Source: Bdellovibrionales bacterium (GTDB lineage: Bacteria > Bdellovibrionota > Bacteriovoracia > Bacteriovoracales > Bacteriovoracaceae). Taken from it: a stretch of 6,289 bases of DNA. Shown here piece by piece: positions 6,085 through 6,289 of the stretch (positions are counted from its first letter, which is position 1; each line of letters starts with the position of its first letter). The position numbers were made by a program, and so were the translations under genes. The stretch covers positions 1 to 6,289 of the forward strand of contig SXUH01000184.1 in the NCBI GenBank assembly GCA_005791855.1. The letters are read 5' to 3'. The notes under the pieces are model-generated. The model did no database searches, had not been told where the DNA came from, and was given only the letters and a program-made list of their open reading frames with translations.

Positions 6085-6289
6085 TTACGCCTTCGGTGCC
6101 GCGGACTTCACCAGGGAAACTCCGGTCTTCTTCAGCGCTAGGGAGAACGCGCTGGCGAGGGTCGCCTTGGTCAGCACGTTTCCGAGGTCAACGCCGAGGT
6201 GGACGATGGTCGCGGCGATCTGCGGCCTGATCCCGCTGATGATGCACTCAGCACCCATGAGCTTGGCGGCGGTGACCGTCTTCAGGAGG
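6085..6289 (-). CDS. rsbR: RsbR-type stressosome sensor, C-terminal STAS fragment (5' part outside window)
   Basis: An open - strand frame runs from the window edge to a TAA at 6087-6085 and gives the last 67 residues of a protein. It contains AAKLMGAECIISGIRPQIAA, then TIVHLGVDLGNVLTKATL, ending KSAAPKA. The GIRPxIA-T-IVxLGVDL pattern is typical of the C-terminal STAS domain of RsbR paralogues. The threonine after QIAA probably corresponds to the second RsbT phosphorylation site known from Bacillus RsbRA (Thr205). The stop lies 3 nt before rsbS, the normal rsbR-rsbS arrangement. The N-terminal sensory domain (globin-like, PAS or other) that would indicate the stimulus is not in the window. 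An RsbS-like STAS protein is less likely given the GIRP motif and the order. Confidence 0.88.
   Translation of the reverse strand, partial: LLKTVTAAKLMGAECIISGIRPQIAATIVHLGVDLGNVLTKATLASAFSLALKKTGVSLVKSAAPKA

Larger units (their letters stand above)
1401..6289 (-). other. Stressosome / two-component operon (3' part; promoter outside window)
   Basis: Six consecutive - strand genes: rsbR (partial), rsbS, rsbT, ATPase-phosphatase fusion, ATPase-hybrid kinase, receiver-kinase. The spacings are 3-nt gap, 23-nt overlap, 4-nt gap, 4-nt overlap and 9-nt gap. Order and content match the RsbR-RsbS-RsbT-RsbX module of known stressosomes, followed by two-component proteins instead of rsbV/rsbW/sigB. No internal promoter or terminator is evident. 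The promoter and the sensory N-terminus of RsbR lie beyond base 6289. Co-transcription is inferred from spacing. Confidence 0.85.

Noticed and set aside
5230..6141. + strand open frame (303 codons) across rsbT and rsbS
   Set aside because: It spans several real genes on the other strand. Its apparent hydrophobic stretch comes from the complement of the rsbS-rsbT junction, and there is no supporting ribosome site or domain.
1..6289. Search for tRNA, rRNA, CRISPR, transposase, integrase or attachment-site signals
   Set aside because: Nothing resembling these was seen by eye. The whole window is accounted for by overlapping or closely spaced protein genes.
1..6289. Functional link between glycine cleavage and the stressosome through adjacency
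   Set aside because: The two units are convergent and share no promoter. Adjacency alone does not support a link; only possible transcript interference is kept as a finding.

Overview
The window is GC-rich protein-coding DNA with almost no intergenic space. It holds the 3' part of a glycine-cleavage gene on the + strand (1..1404). A dense, convergent signalling operon on the - strand fills the rest (6289 down to 1401). No tRNA, rRNA, CRISPR array, insertion sequence, promoter or convincing terminator is visible.

Layout in the direction of operon transcription (right to left): the 3' end of an rsbR-type STAS gene (6289..6085), rsbS (6081..5659), rsbT (5681..5274), an RsbT/RsbW-like ATPase fused to an RsbX/SpoIIE-type PP2C phosphatase (5269..4286), an RsbT-like ATPase fused to a hybrid histidine kinase with a C-terminal receiver (4289..2505), and a receiver-histidine kinase (2495..1401). 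Junctions are a 3-nt gap, a 23-nt overlap, a 4-nt gap, a 4-nt ATGA overlap and a 9-nt gap, so this is one polycistronic, probably translationally coupled unit. Its last stop codon overlaps the gcvPB stop codon tail to tail (TTAG, 1401..1404).

How the genes probably work together: RsbR and RsbS form the STAS scaffold of a stressosome. RsbT is the scaffold-bound serine/threonine kinase that phosphorylates RsbS and RsbR and is then released. The fused phosphatase would reset the scaffold, as RsbX does. In Bacillus, freed RsbT activates RsbU and finally sigma-B. No rsbU, rsbV, rsbW or sigma gene is seen here. The genes in that position encode two soluble two-component proteins, one of which carries its own RsbT-like domain. 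The inference is that this stressosome feeds a phosphorelay rather than, or as well as, a sigma-factor partner switch.

Organism: bacterial, high GC, with a split (two-subunit) glycine dehydrogenase. Stressosome operons ending in hybrid kinases occur in several Gram-negative and Gram-positive phyla. A deltaproteobacterial or myxobacterial-type genome would fit, but the sequence alone does not fix the phylum.
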